Origin: RUG695 sp050943135 | GTDB taxonomy: Bacteria > Planctomycetota > Planctomycetia > Pirellulales > Thermoguttaceae | Reading direction: 5' to 3' | Assembly (NCBI GenBank): GCA_050943135.1 | Contig: JBMNOP010000001.1 | Span: 245,111-309,110, forward strand | DNA: 64,000 bases | Shown: positions 1 to 9,108 of the stretch, piece after piece | Numbering within the stretch: the stretch's first letter is position 1 | Layout of the letters: the number at the start of each line of letters is the position of its first letter | Made by a program: the position numbers and the translations under genes | The notes under the pieces: model-generated | The model's input: only the letters and a program-made list of their open reading frames with translations | Told to the model about the DNA's origin: nothing | Database searches by the model: none

Positions 1-1005
1 CCCGACGATCTGATTCTGGCCCTGATTTCCGGCGGAGGGTCGGCGTTGGCGCCTCTGCCGATTCCGGAAATCACGTTGAACGAAAAGGCGCTTGTGACGC
101 GTCTTCTCTCCGGTTCCGGGGCGAATATCGAGGAGCTGAACACGGTGCGTAAACAGCTAAGTCTGGTCAAGGGCGGGGGGATGAGACGGATGGCTCGCGG
201 AAAGCGGCTTGTCGCGCTGATTCTTTCCGATGTGTTGGGAGATCCGCTCGATGTTATTGCCGGGGGGGCGACCGTCGAGAACGGTACTACGGCCGCCGAC
301 GCTCTGGCGGTCCTGCGAAAGTTCGCTCTCGACGGGCGCGCCGATCTGAGAAATCTCTGTGCCGTACTCGAAAGGGAGGCGTCTGCTTCGGCCGCGGCGG
401 TTTCTTCACCCGAAGGGTACGAGAATCACCGGAACATCATCGTGGCCAATACTCGTCGCGCGGTCGATGCCGCGGTGTGTAAGGCCAAAGAGCTCGGCTA
501 TAAGGCGCAAGGGGTCGGCGCCCTCCGGTGTGAGGGGGATGTCGCCACAGTCGTCGAGACGTTCCTCAGTGTCATGAATCGAACGCCGCCGTCTTTCGGA
601 CCCTTCGCGTATGTCAGCGGGGGAGAGCCGACCGTGACGCTTGCCCCGCCGGAAATTCGGGGGAAGGGAGGACGAAATACACAACTTGTTCTTTTAACCC
701 TGATCGAGGCGCTCAAAAATCGAAGCCGGTTTCCGGCACATTTCCTTGTCCTTTCCGGCGGAACCGACGGTGAAGATGGACCGACCGACGCGGCCGGGGC
801 CTTTTTCGACGATCTCTTTGTGACAAAGCTCCTCGAGGAGGGCCCCGAGGTGCTCACCGCCGCTCGAGAGGCGGCCCGCCGGAATGATTCGTACACCTTC
901 TTTGCCGAAAAAGGGGGGCTTCTCCGTTCGGGGGCGACCGGGACGAATGTCTGCGATTTGCGCCTGCTCCTTTTTTCCGCAAAGGTTGCCACGGAAAATC
1001 GTTAG
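1..1005 (+). CDS. Glycerate 2-kinase (DUF4147/MOFRL family), 5' truncated by window edge
   Basis: The reading frame is open from base 1, so the N-terminus lies outside the window; about 334 residues are visible. The first visible residues contain the glycine-rich SGGGSAL segment typical of the DUF4147 N-terminal domain. The C-terminal half matches the MOFRL domain: SGGTDGEDGPTDAAGA, followed near the end by the RSGATGTNVCDL segment. Enzymes of this family phosphorylate D-glycerate to 2-phosphoglycerate in the cytoplasm and feed sugar-acid or glyoxylate catabolism into lower glycolysis. The family call rests on these motifs; the substrate is inferred from the family. The next gene starts 150 bp downstream with its own ribosome binding site, so operon membership is uncertain. 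Confidence 0.9.
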   Translation, partial: PDDLILALISGGGSALAPLPIPEITLNEKALVTRLLSGSGANIEELNTVRKQLSLVKGGGMRRMARGKRLVALILSDVLGDPLDVIAGGATVENGTTAADALAVLRKFALDGRADLRNLCAVLEREASASAAAVSSPEGYENHRNIIVANTRRAVDAAVCKAKELGYKAQGVGALRCEGDVATVVETFLSVMNRTPPSFGPFAYVSGGEPTVTLAPPEIRGKGGRNTQLVLLTLIEALKNRSRFPAHFLVLSGGTDGEDGPTDAAGAFFDDLFVTKLLEEGPEVLTAAREAARRNDSYTFFAEKGGLLRSGATGTNVCDLRLLLFSAKVATENR

Positions 1006-1154
1006 GTGTAAAATCAAAGGGAGCGACGGAGGGAGCGTACCGGTTCGCCATGTTCCCGATCCCCTCGTTTCGTCACTAACGCGGTCATTCCGCTTCCCGT
1101 TCACACTCTCTCGAGGCATCGACCCTCTCGGGGCGTTGCCTAGGAAAGGTTTCT

Positions 1155-2504
1155 ATGAAGAAAATCAGTTTCGCGAGTCTCATTTTTGCCCTCCTTCTGG
1201 CGGCGCGTGCCGCTTTTGCGGCCGATTATTATATCGATTCCGATCACGGCGACGATAAAAATACCGGGACAAGCCCCGAATCGGCCTGGGCATCGCTCAA
1301 ACAGGTTAACGAATTCCGGTTCGCACCGGGAGACCGTGTTCTCTTTGCCCGCGGCGGGCTCTGGCGCGGAAGTTTACAGCTCCAGTCGGGGACCGAAGGC
1401 GCCCCGCTCTATTACGGCGCGTACGGTAAAGGGGCCAAGCCGATTCTTCTCGGTTCGGTTCCGCTTAGTAACGAAATCAACTGGCTCCCGGCGGGGGAAA
1501 ATCTGTGGGTTTGCTCCGATGCGGTCGTACCCGCTTTCGGAACGACCGATGTCGGGAATATTATTCTGAACGGTAAGAAGGCCGCGTTTAAGAAATGGAC
1601 CAAAGAGGATCTCAAAGCGCAAGACGATTTCTGGTTCGATCTGACCGGCGACAAACATATTTACTACTATTCCGAAGAGAATCCCGGGAAACGCTATATC
1701 GACGTGGAAGCCGCGATCATGAAATACGTGATCAGTCATACCGGCTCGTCTTATGTTGTGTTCGACGGGTTTGATATTCGTTACGGCAGTTCGCACGGGT
1801 TCGGCGGGGGAGAGGTCTCGCACTATGTGATCCGCAACTGCGATATCTCTTGGATCGGCGGCGGCGATCAATACAAAGGCGGTGGGGAAGGAAGACGCGT
1901 ACGGTTTGGTAACGGCGTCGAGTTCTGGGGCAGTGCCGACGACTGTCTGGTCGAAAACAACAAACTCTGGGAAATCTACGATGCCGCCCTGACCAACCAA
2001 GGGGTCGGGGGGAACGTTCAGTCGAATATCACCTATCGAAACAATCTGATCTGGAACGCCGAATATTCCTTTGAATATTGGAACGGCGAAGGATCCGAAA
2101 CGAAGAATATCCTCTTCGAAAAGAATCTCTGCTACAACGCCGGGTTCGGTTGGGGGCATGTCCAGCGGGCCGACCCGAACGGCCGTTGCGTCATGGTTTA
2201 TCAGAACGCTGCGCATACCGAAAATGTCGTGATTCGTGACAACGTTTTCTGTGACGCGATCAACTCGCTGGTTCGCGTTTGCTATTGCCCGACGAATCCC
2301 GATTGGACGACGACCGGGCTGACACTCGACGGTAACCGCTATTATAACGAGGGGGGCCGGCTTTTCTTCCTCTGGCTTAACGAGGAGTTCGCCGAAAACC
2401 GGTTCGCCGAATTTCAGGAAAAAACCGGTCATGAAAAGAACGGTGTCGTGGCGGCGCCCGAAAAATCGATCGAACATCTGAAACACTGGAATCATGTCTA
2501 TTGA
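1155..2504 (+). CDS. Secreted right-handed parallel beta-helix protein
   Basis: This 449-residue protein has a clear Sec signal peptide (MKK, hydrophobic core, cleavage probably after the AFA at residues 20-22). The mature part starts with DYYIDSDHGDDKNTGTS, the opening usually seen in secreted pectate-lyase-like beta-helix proteins. The body has many short Asn-rich turns (for example NNLIW, NNKLW, KNLCYN and DNVFC) spaced as in parallel beta-helix coils. The likely role is binding or cleaving extracellular polysaccharide; no catalytic residues can be assigned by eye. The start ATG is preceded by AGGAAAGG. The neighbouring sialidase-like gene in the same direction suggests a glycan-use pair, although a terminator-like hairpin separates them. 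Confidence 0.8.
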   Translation: MKKISFASLIFALLLAARAAFAADYYIDSDHGDDKNTGTSPESAWASLKQVNEFRFAPGDRVLFARGGLWRGSLQLQSGTEGAPLYYGAYGKGAKPILLGSVPLSNEINWLPAGENLWVCSDAVVPAFGTTDVGNIILNGKKAAFKKWTKEDLKAQDDFWFDLTGDKHIYYYSEENPGKRYIDVEAAIMKYVISHTGSSYVVFDGFDIRYGSSHGFGGGEVSHYVIRNCDISWIGGGDQYKGGGEGRRVRFGNGVEFWGSADDCLVENNKLWEIYDAALTNQGVGGNVQSNITYRNNLIWNAEYSFEYWNGEGSETKNILFEKNLCYNAGFGWGHVQRADPNGRCVMVYQNAAHTENVVIRDNVFCDAINSLVRVCYCPTNPDWTTTGLTLDGNRYYNEGGRLFFLWLNEEFAENRFAEFQEKTGHEKNGVVAAPEKSIEHLKHWNHVY

Positions 2505-2537
2505 TCGGCACGCCGTAACCGCGTGATCGGAAATTTT

Positions 2538-2590
2538 CGGCGGCTCGCTTTCCGAGGCGTGGGGGCGAGTCGCCGTCTTGTGTGTGTCAT
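2538..2590 (+). terminator. Probable intrinsic terminator after the beta-helix gene
   Basis: An 11-bp stem (2538-2548 with 2565-2575, one G-U pair) encloses a 16-nt loop and is followed by a T-rich tract. It lies 33 bp after the stop codon of the upstream gene and separates it from the sialidase gene. Found by eye; folding energy was not calculated. Confidence 0.45.
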
Positions 2591-2671
2591 TTTTCCTGAG
2601 TTTCCGAAACGGTTTCCGAGTCTGACAACCCCTTTGTGGAAAACGTGTGTCGTTGAGAGTCGAGAGAATAA

Positions 2672-3823
2672 ATGATGAAAAAATTATCGTCGTTCGTCTG
2701 CTTGCCCTGTGTGTGCCTTTTTTGCTTCCTCTTTTCGGCGGCGTTCGTTGGCGCAAGCCCGAAAAAGGAACTTGTGGGTCGGATTCCGATCGGACCGGAT
2801 AATCCCCGAAACAGCGAAGGGGATTTTATCCGCCTTGAAAGCGGTGAGATCCTTTACATCTACACACGGTATTACGGCGACAGTTCCGACGATCACGCCC
2901 CGTCGTGCCTGGCGCTTCGCCGTTCGGCCGACAGCGGTGCGACCTGGTCCGAGGAAGAAGAGGTTGTTCTTCCGAAAGAGGGGAATCTTAATACAATGTC
3001 CGTTTCGCTGCGCCGTTTGCCCGACGGGAGGCTAGCCATCTTCTACCTGAACACCGAGAGCGCGCTCGATTGCCGCCCCTACATGCGCGCTTCTTCGGAT
3101 GAGGGGAAAACCTGGGGCGACCGTATCGAACTTGTCCCCGACCCGTCGTACAACGTGGTGAATAACGACCGGGTCGAAATCCTTTCGGACGGCCGGATTT
3201 TGGTTCCGGTTGCACGCCATCGGCTTAACGCCGACGGAACGAATATCGCTTTTGAAGAAACCGCCGATCTCCTCTGCCTGATCTCCGACGACGGGGGGAC
3301 CACTTGGCGGGAAGGGGGACGGGTTCCCGGGTGCGACGGCGTCATCTTTCAGGAACCGGGACTTTGCACCCTGGCCGATGGGCGCCTGCTGATCTATATC
3401 CGCACGAATGCCGGAAGCCAGTTCTTTGCCTATTCGCAAGATGCCGGCCTCTCGTGGAGCAAGCCTGTCCCGTCGGTCTTGGATTCCCCCCTCTCTCCCG
3501 CGCTTATCAAACGGATTCCCGGTTCCGACGATCTTTTGGCGATTTGGAATCCGCGACGCACCGGGCAGGCGTCCGGGCCCGGAAGCCGCGCGCTGGTCGA
3601 TTATGGACGTCTCTCGTCCGACGGTTTACGACTTCTCTGCCGTCGGTCTATCGTCGGTGAGGTGACAAGCGAAAGTCAGAACTGGCAGTATCCGGCGATC
3701 CTTTTCCTCGACGAAGACACGTTCCTGACGGCGTTCTTCTCCTGGTCGAGCGGGGTCGATCTTTATCGGATTGCGGTGCCCCATCCGGAAGAACTCCCGA
3801 ACGACAGGAATCTTGATCGGTGA
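2672..3823 (+). CDS. Secreted exo-alpha-sialidase family protein (BNR/Asp-box)
   Basis: This 383-residue protein has a signal peptide (MMKK plus hydrophobic stretch, cleaved near residue 28). Four Asp-box type repeats of the form S-x-D-x-G-x-T-W are visible: SADSGATW, SSDEGKTW, SDDGGTTW and SQDAGLSW. They mark a six-bladed sialidase-type propeller. An early arginine in NPRNSEGDFIRL may belong to the arginine triad of this fold. In planctomycetes and Bacteroidetes such proteins remove sialic acid or other sugars from host or algal glycans. The true substrate cannot be read from sequence. The start is supported by GAGAG upstream of ATGATG. Confidence 0.85.
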   Translation: MMKKLSSFVCLPCVCLFCFLFSAAFVGASPKKELVGRIPIGPDNPRNSEGDFIRLESGEILYIYTRYYGDSSDDHAPSCLALRRSADSGATWSEEEEVVLPKEGNLNTMSVSLRRLPDGRLAIFYLNTESALDCRPYMRASSDEGKTWGDRIELVPDPSYNVVNNDRVEILSDGRILVPVARHRLNADGTNIAFEETADLLCLISDDGGTTWREGGRVPGCDGVIFQEPGLCTLADGRLLIYIRTNAGSQFFAYSQDAGLSWSKPVPSVLDSPLSPALIKRIPGSDDLLAIWNPRRTGQASGPGSRALVDYGRLSSDGLRLLCRRSIVGEVTSESQNWQYPAILFLDEDTFLTAFFSWSSGVDLYRIAVPHPEELPNDRNLDR

Positions 3824-4365
3824 ACGACTTTTGTTGCCGGGCATACATCGGGGGACGACCCGAACGGCGTCTTCTTGGTTCGCGAGGGGGTCCTTTCCGT
3901 TTCCGACCGGGGAAGGTTTTTCGGTTTTTCACACGGCCTTAAGTTTTCGGTGGGGAAAAATCTGCGGCGACCGCAAAGGGAAAGTCGGCGATACCGGTTT
4001 CCTGTCCCAACCACGGGCGGACAGGGCGTTTTTGCCGGCGTCCGGTTAAAAGCCGTTGCGGAGCGAGTGTCATCGAAGGGGGGTCGGTGCCTTATGAGCT
4101 TGTTGGCGGTGAAAGGAATAGACATCGGGCAACGGGCACGTTTTTTTTGGAGAAACATCGCATCTTCGACCCGAAAACGGAGCTCCCGTCACGATTACCG
4201 AACTTGCCTCAGGTCCGCTGAACCGGTGCGGGTCCGGTCCGACCGGGGCGATGTGAAAAGGTTTCGGGGGAAAACGATACCGACACGCCGGGCGAGTGCG
4301 CCCGGTTCCGGTCCGAGGATTCCGATGTGTATTACAGGAATATTACCGTGGCTCGGCAGCAAAAA
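3824..4365. other. Gene-free stretch between convergent genes
   Basis: The 542 bp between the rightward sialidase gene and the leftward oxidoreductase gene contain open frames. The longest translates to an arginine-rich, low-plausibility product with no recognisable domain. A small hairpin (7-bp stem 4288-4294 with 4299-4305) is present but lacks a clear T tract. No tRNA, repeat or promoter could be supported. Confidence 0.4.
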
Positions 4366-5736
4366 CTATTTGCTCCACTTATAGAATCCCGGAAGCGGAA
4401 CCGAGTTTTCGTAGATGAATTCCCCTTCGGCCGGCTGGGCAGGCGGGGTCGTGTCGGGGTGAATCGGAGGGTCTTGATCCCACGAGGTCACGCTTTCGGG
4501 CGGGAACTCGGCTTTGCCGTTTGTGACGACGTCGTCCCAGTCAAGCTGTTGCCCCGAATAAGCGGCCAGCATACCAAAGACGGCGGTCATCGACGAGTGG
4601 GCGGCATGCCAACCGTCGTTGTGCGGTGTTCCTTCCCGAGTCCATTTGACGAGCATCTCCTGCTCGATTTCGTAAGATTTCGGCGCGGGATTGTAAACAT
4701 AGGTGACTTCCCCTTGGTGTCGCCAGATCGGGTTTCCCTTGGTGTCGTCGAGCCACCCGGCGCCGCCGACCCCTTTGGTACCGTAAACGACTTCGCCGAT
4801 CATCGCCCAGGTCCCTTCCTGTTGGCGACTCTGGCTGTACATCTGACTTCCGTCGGCGTAGGTATACTCACAAAAGAAATGGTCGAACCGGTAACCGGCG
4901 TCTCGGCAGAACGGGAACCGTCGGATCTGGCGTCCCCCCATGGCGTTGACCGTCGTCGGATGGGCGAGCGGGCCTTTGAAATCGCCGAGGCAGTGAATCC
5001 AGTTACCGATATCGATGTTATGACAATGCTGCTCGCAGATGTTGTCGCCGCTTAACCAGGGGAAATGGTACCAGTTGCGGATCTGGTATTTCATTTCGGT
5101 GTCGCCCGCCTTTCGACGCCGTTCCCAGATTCCGGTCCCGTTCCAGTAAACGCGTGTGTTAAGCACCTCGCCGATCGCCCCGTCGGCAATCCGCCGAATC
5201 AGTTCCTGATATTCGGGCTGGTAGTGCCGCTGGTAACCGACGACGACCGTCAGTCCCTTTTGATCGGCCAGTTCGTTTGTTTCGAGGAGCGAACGATATC
5301 CCGGTGCGTCGACACAGCACGGCTTTTCCAGAAAGATGCTCTTTCCCTTTTCGACCGCGTAACGGTAATGAACCGGACGAAACGCCGGGATGGTGGCGAT
5401 CAGAACCTGGTCGCAGAGGTCGATAACCTTCCGATAGGCATCGAATCCGGTGAACAAATGGTCGTCGTCGACGGCGAATCGGTCGTCTTCGAGTGATTCG
5501 AAAGCCTCTTTGGCGTTGCGCACATTCTCTTCGAAAACGTCGGCCAGTGCAATGACTTTGCAGTTGTCTTGAACCGAAAGGCGGTTGGCGATCACCCCCC
5601 GGCCGCGTCCGCCGCAGCCGATCAAGCCGACCGTCATCAGGTCGCTCCCGGCACCCTGCGCGCCACGTGCCACCGACAGAGCTGCCGCGGCAAGTCCCGG
5701 TTTTCGGAAAGATTCCAGGAAGGTACGTCTTTGCAT
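4366..5736 (-). CDS. Gfo/Idh/MocA family NAD(P)-dependent oxidoreductase with Tat-type leader
   Basis: The 456-residue product starts with a twin-arginine type leader (MQRRTFLESF, then an Ala-rich hydrophobic stretch ending ARGAQG). A Rossmann dinucleotide motif follows (VGLIGCGGRGRG). The EKP motif of the family is present (IFLEKPCCVD), and the C-terminal part has the family's alpha/beta fold features such as NWYHFPWLSGDNICEQHCHNIDI. Planctomycetes encode many such exported oxidoreductases acting on sugars or inositols. The substrate is unknown. The start has GAGG five bases upstream. Transcription faces away from truA, so it is probably independently promoted from the 243-bp gap to its right. 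Confidence 0.88.
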   Translation of the reverse strand: MQRRTFLESFRKPGLAAAALSVARGAQGAGSDLMTVGLIGCGGRGRGVIANRLSVQDNCKVIALADVFEENVRNAKEAFESLEDDRFAVDDDHLFTGFDAYRKVIDLCDQVLIATIPAFRPVHYRYAVEKGKSIFLEKPCCVDAPGYRSLLETNELADQKGLTVVVGYQRHYQPEYQELIRRIADGAIGEVLNTRVYWNGTGIWERRRKAGDTEMKYQIRNWYHFPWLSGDNICEQHCHNIDIGNWIHCLGDFKGPLAHPTTVNAMGGRQIRRFPFCRDAGYRFDHFFCEYTYADGSQMYSQSRQQEGTWAMIGEVVYGTKGVGGAGWLDDTKGNPIWRHQGEVTYVYNPAPKSYEIEQEMLVKWTREGTPHNDGWHAAHSSMTAVFGMLAAYSGQQLDWDDVVTNGKAEFPPESVTSWDQDPPIHPDTTPPAQPAEGEFIYENSVPLPGFYKWSK

Positions 5737-5979
5737 TTGAGCCTCATTTGTTTATTGGTCTGTGCGGAAATTTTCGGAAGGAAGCCCGGCCCGGAAAATC
5801 TCCGAGATTTCTTTTTCCGGCTGGGTTGCCAAGCGTAGATCCCCACCACGGGAAAATGCCGTTACCCGTAGTTTTAGTCAAGATCGGTCGACAGTTCAAG
5901 CCCTCGGAGGAAATTTAAAAGGTGCCGCCACCGCGCCGCGGTCGCGGGAAACGCGGGGTACGACGGCACAGGAACGGAT

Positions 5980-6834
5980 TTAGTCGGCGGATTCGTAGAC
6001 CGCCTCGAGCATATAAAGGGCGTGGGCCGGAGCGGTGGGGCCGGCGTTTGCGCGATCTTTCGATTCAAGGATCTTTTTCATGGTCGCGGGGTTTTCGAAC
6101 CCGGCATGGCGTTCGCCGAAAAGCCGCAATGTGCCGACGATGGCGCGGGCCATGTTGTACAGGAAACCGTCGGCTTCGATCTCGATCGAAAGAATTTCCG
6201 TTTGCGTAAGGTCATCCGTACGGCGCTGTGCCCAGAATTCGGGAACCGCGTATTGGGTAAAGTCGATCGCGTAAACGGTCCGTACCGTTGACTCGCGCGG
6301 CGAGCCGGTCGTCTGAAACGACGCGAAGTCGTGTGTGCCGAGAAGAACGCGCGCCGCTTCTTGCATCGGGAGGAGGTCGAATTTTCGGCGCGTGAACCAG
6401 ACGCGATCTTTTAGGAACGGACAGAGAGGACGAGAGTCGGAAAGGAGGTAACGGTACCTCTTGCGCACGACATCGGCGATCGGGTGGAACGAGTCGGGAA
6501 CATCGGAAATTGCGAGCAGGCGGATTTCGGGAGGAAGGTTCGCGTTGAGGGCACGGAGAAGTTTGTCGGAAGGAATCGGGGTGTCGGAACGAAACGAAGC
6601 GACTTGCCGCAGGGCCGAGACCCCGGCGTCGGTTCGGCCGCACCCCAAGAGGGTGACCGACTCGCCGGTGACCTGTCTTACCGCATGTTCGATTTCCCCC
6701 TGAACCGTTCGCACGTTCGGCTGACTCGGTTGCGCCTGCCAACCGGAAAAGGGAAGCCCGTCAAAACAGATCTCGAGTTTCAGGGTTCGGCGTTTTGCCG
6801 GGCAGCTTGCGCACGGTTGGGGAAGATCGGTCAT
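5980..6834 (-). CDS. truA: tRNA pseudouridine(38-40) synthase TruA
   Basis: TruA converts uridines 38-40 in the tRNA anticodon arm to pseudouridine. The 284-residue product has the hallmark catalytic segment GCGRTDAGVSA with the essential aspartate, and the family regions LLGTHDFASFQTTG and DGFLYNMARAIVGTL. The start at 6834 (MTDLPQ) was preferred to a longer frame beginning inside asd because asd ends at 6845, leaving a 10-bp spacer typical of an operon. The usual His after DAGV is Ser here. The N-terminus adds a CxxC pair (CASC) before the conserved LKLEICFDG strand; this is not common in the family and its role is unknown. Confidence 0.93.
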   Translation of the reverse strand: MTDLPQPCASCPAKRRTLKLEICFDGLPFSGWQAQPSQPNVRTVQGEIEHAVRQVTGESVTLLGCGRTDAGVSALRQVASFRSDTPIPSDKLLRALNANLPPEIRLLAISDVPDSFHPIADVVRKRYRYLLSDSRPLCPFLKDRVWFTRRKFDLLPMQEAARVLLGTHDFASFQTTGSPRESTVRTVYAIDFTQYAVPEFWAQRRTDDLTQTEILSIEIEADGFLYNMARAIVGTLRLFGERHAGFENPATMKKILESKDRANAGPTAPAHALYMLEAVYESAD

Positions 6835-6844
6835 GCTCGGCGAA

Positions 6845-7849
6845 TTACAGATTGTTCTGAATCCATTCGGCGATCTGAATCGCGTTGGTGGCGGCACCTT
6901 TGCGCAGGTTGTCGCTGACACACCAGAAAACGAGCCCGTTGGGGCAGGTCAGGTCTTTACGGATACGGCCGACATAGACTTCGTCGGTGTCGTGGCATGT
7001 ACACGGCATCGGATAGAGTTTTTTGGAAAGGTCGTCCATCACGATGACGCCGGGCATTGAGGCGAAAAGCTCGCGGGCCTTTTCGACGGAGATCGGCTTT
7101 TCGGTTTCGACGCAGATACTTTCGCTGTGGCAGTTGGAAACCGGTACGCGGACAGCCGTCGGGCAGACCATGATCGAATCGTCACCGAGAATTTTCCGCG
7201 TCTCGTACAGAAGTTTCAGCTCTTCGGAAGTGTAGCCGGCTTCCTTTTCGCTGCCGATTTGCGGGATGCAGTTGAACCCGATCGGATAGGGGAACGTTTC
7301 GTTTTTGTATTCTTTCCCCTCGAGGGCGGCGCGGGTACCGTTTTCCAGGTCTCGGTTTCCGGGAAGACCGGCACCGCTCGCTGCCTGGTAGGTGCTCACG
7401 ACAACGCGTTTTACCTTGGCGTAATCGTGGAGGGGTTTCAGGGCGACAACCATTTGTGTCGTCGAGCAGTTTGGGCTCGAGACGATCCCTTGGTGCTTAC
7501 GGATTTCTTCGGCATTGACTTCGGGAACGACGAGCGGGACCTTAGGATCCATGCGCCAGTAACCGCTTTCGTCGACGACGAGGCAGCCGCGTTCGACAGC
7601 CCAGGGGACGAAATCGCGGGCGGTATCGTCGGGGGTACTTCCGATCGCGAGCTGAACACCCTCAAAAACTTCCGGCTTGAGTTCTTCGACAACGATCTTT
7701 TCGCCGTTGAACAGAATCTCTTTCCCGGCACTTCGCGCGGATGCCACAAATTTCATTTTTTTGTAGGGGAATTTCCGTTCCTCCATCAGCTTGCGCATGA
7801 TCGAACCCACGGCGCCGGTGGCGCCGACAATAGCCACAGAATCAAACAC
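6845..7849 (-). CDS. asd: Aspartate-semialdehyde dehydrogenase
   Basis: This 334-residue enzyme reduces aspartyl phosphate to aspartate semialdehyde, the branch point to lysine/diaminopimelate, threonine and methionine. It shows the N-terminal NADP-binding motif VAIVGATGAVG, the catalytic cysteine in SSPNCSTTQ and the conserved AASGAGLPG loop. The start is supported by AAGGAG seven bases upstream. truA follows ten bases downstream on the same strand, so the two are probably cotranscribed. hom, the next enzyme toward threonine, is also in this window (14764-16056) but in the opposite direction. Confidence 0.96.
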   Translation of the reverse strand: MFDSVAIVGATGAVGSIMRKLMEERKFPYKKMKFVASARSAGKEILFNGEKIVVEELKPEVFEGVQLAIGSTPDDTARDFVPWAVERGCLVVDESGYWRMDPKVPLVVPEVNAEEIRKHQGIVSSPNCSTTQMVVALKPLHDYAKVKRVVVSTYQAASGAGLPGNRDLENGTRAALEGKEYKNETFPYPIGFNCIPQIGSEKEAGYTSEELKLLYETRKILGDDSIMVCPTAVRVPVSNCHSESICVETEKPISVEKARELFASMPGVIVMDDLSKKLYPMPCTCHDTDEVYVGRIRKDLTCPNGLVFWCVSDNLRKGAATNAIQIAEWIQNNL

Positions 7850-8075
7850 GGTTAACTCCTTAAAACGTCTTGACGCCGATGCACCGACTGTTCGAGCATA
7901 CCGGCATCGATGAAAATGAATATTTCTTCGCGCGAGGACACCCCCGAAGTATCATATCTTAAATGGCAGGGGCAAAAAGGGGTAGGGTTCCGATTTTCGG
8001 TCTTCTTCCCTCTGTGAGTTTGCGTAAACGAGAATTTTCCGTCTGGTGGTGCGAGAAAGCGTCGAGAGATCGTCT

Positions 8076-9092
8076 TTATCGGTAATCGAGTTCATCGACG
8101 ATCGGCAGGTCCGAAATCGATTTGATCCCGAGGATTTTCAAAAGGCGGGGTGTCGTCCGGTAGAGTGGGGGCGCATCGACGTTTTCCTGGTTTTGCGTTT
8201 CGATCAGTTCCCGTTTCAGGAGAACGTTAAGAATCGATTGAGATTGCGGCCGGATTTCGAAAATTTCGGTTGCCGTGATCGGCTGACGGTATGCGATCAG
8301 TGCCAGGATGTCGATCGCTTTTTGCGAGAGGGTGACCTCTTTGACCTTGCTGAAAAATCGGTCGCGCACCGATTCGAATTCGGGACGCAATTCGAGTTTC
8401 AGTCCCCCGGCGATTTGGTTTATCCTGTAAGGCGCACCGGTATGCGTGTAGCGGGTGTTCAACTCTTCGACGGCCAGGTTGATGTCCTCTTCGGTCACGC
8501 CACGCATCACGGAGATGGCTTTATCGATCCGAAGAGGTTCATTTTCCCGATTTCCGACAAAGAGGATCGCTTCTAAAATCGACGTCGGCGTGATGCTGAC
8601 CTCTTCGTCGGGGAGAGGATCAATCAGCGGCGATTCCGAGACCCGACCATACTGTTCACCGAGGGCAAAGAGCGCGTCGGCATCGTTCTGACGGATAAGG
8701 TTGTCGAGGTCTTCTCGGATCTGTTCGACTTCCTCGTTTTGCGCGAATTCATCGAACGAGAGTTGTTCTTCTTCCGATTCGTCGGCCTCTTGCGAATTCG
8801 CGTCGTCTGATCTCTCCGATGCCGGTTCCCCTTCCGGCCGATCAGCCTGCGGTTGGGGGGGGTCGAAGAAGGAGAGGAACGAACGCCGTGGGCCGGGCGA
8901 GCGGTCCTCGATCGGGGCACGCTCCGTTTTTGGCGCTTGCGGTTCCGAAGAAGGTTGGTTGCCGCCGCGTGTCGGGAAATAAATGGTGTTACCGGAAAAC
9001 TGAGCGTCCTGTTCGTGAGAAAGCGGGATCGTCTCGTCCTTTTCTTCGCGGATCGGATTCTCGTCTTTCATTTCTCCCCCGGTTGACTTCAT
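8076..9092 (-). CDS. scpB: Segregation and condensation protein B with long acidic N-terminal extension
   Basis: ScpB binds the kleisin ScpA in the bacterial SMC condensin complex. The family core starts near residue 168 (SILEAILFVGNREN) and continues with two winged-helix domains, including KAIDILALIAYRQPIT and RTTPRLLKILGI. The first half of this 338-residue protein is acidic and low in complexity (runs of E, D and S), probably disordered, and roughly doubles the usual length. Two starts are possible: ATG at 9092, or ATG at 9071, which has GGGGGAG only three bases upstream. The gene follows the esterase-like gene by 16 bp and is probably transcribed with it. scpA is not in the window. Confidence 0.9.
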   Translation of the reverse strand: MKSTGGEMKDENPIREEKDETIPLSHEQDAQFSGNTIYFPTRGGNQPSSEPQAPKTERAPIEDRSPGPRRSFLSFFDPPQPQADRPEGEPASERSDDANSQEADESEEEQLSFDEFAQNEEVEQIREDLDNLIRQNDADALFALGEQYGRVSESPLIDPLPDEEVSITPTSILEAILFVGNRENEPLRIDKAISVMRGVTEEDINLAVEELNTRYTHTGAPYRINQIAGGLKLELRPEFESVRDRFFSKVKEVTLSQKAIDILALIAYRQPITATEIFEIRPQSQSILNVLLKRELIETQNQENVDAPPLYRTTPRLLKILGIKSISDLPIVDELDYR

Positions 9093-9108
9093 TTTTTCGC
9101 CGGTGCGC

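Noticed and set aside
4288..4305. Hairpin as a terminator for the oxidoreductase gene
   Set aside because: The stem is only 7 bp and no T tract follows on either strand.
3875..4384. A 169-codon open frame in the gap after the sialidase gene
   Set aside because: Arginine-rich, no ribosome binding site, no family match; overlaps the end of the opposite gene.
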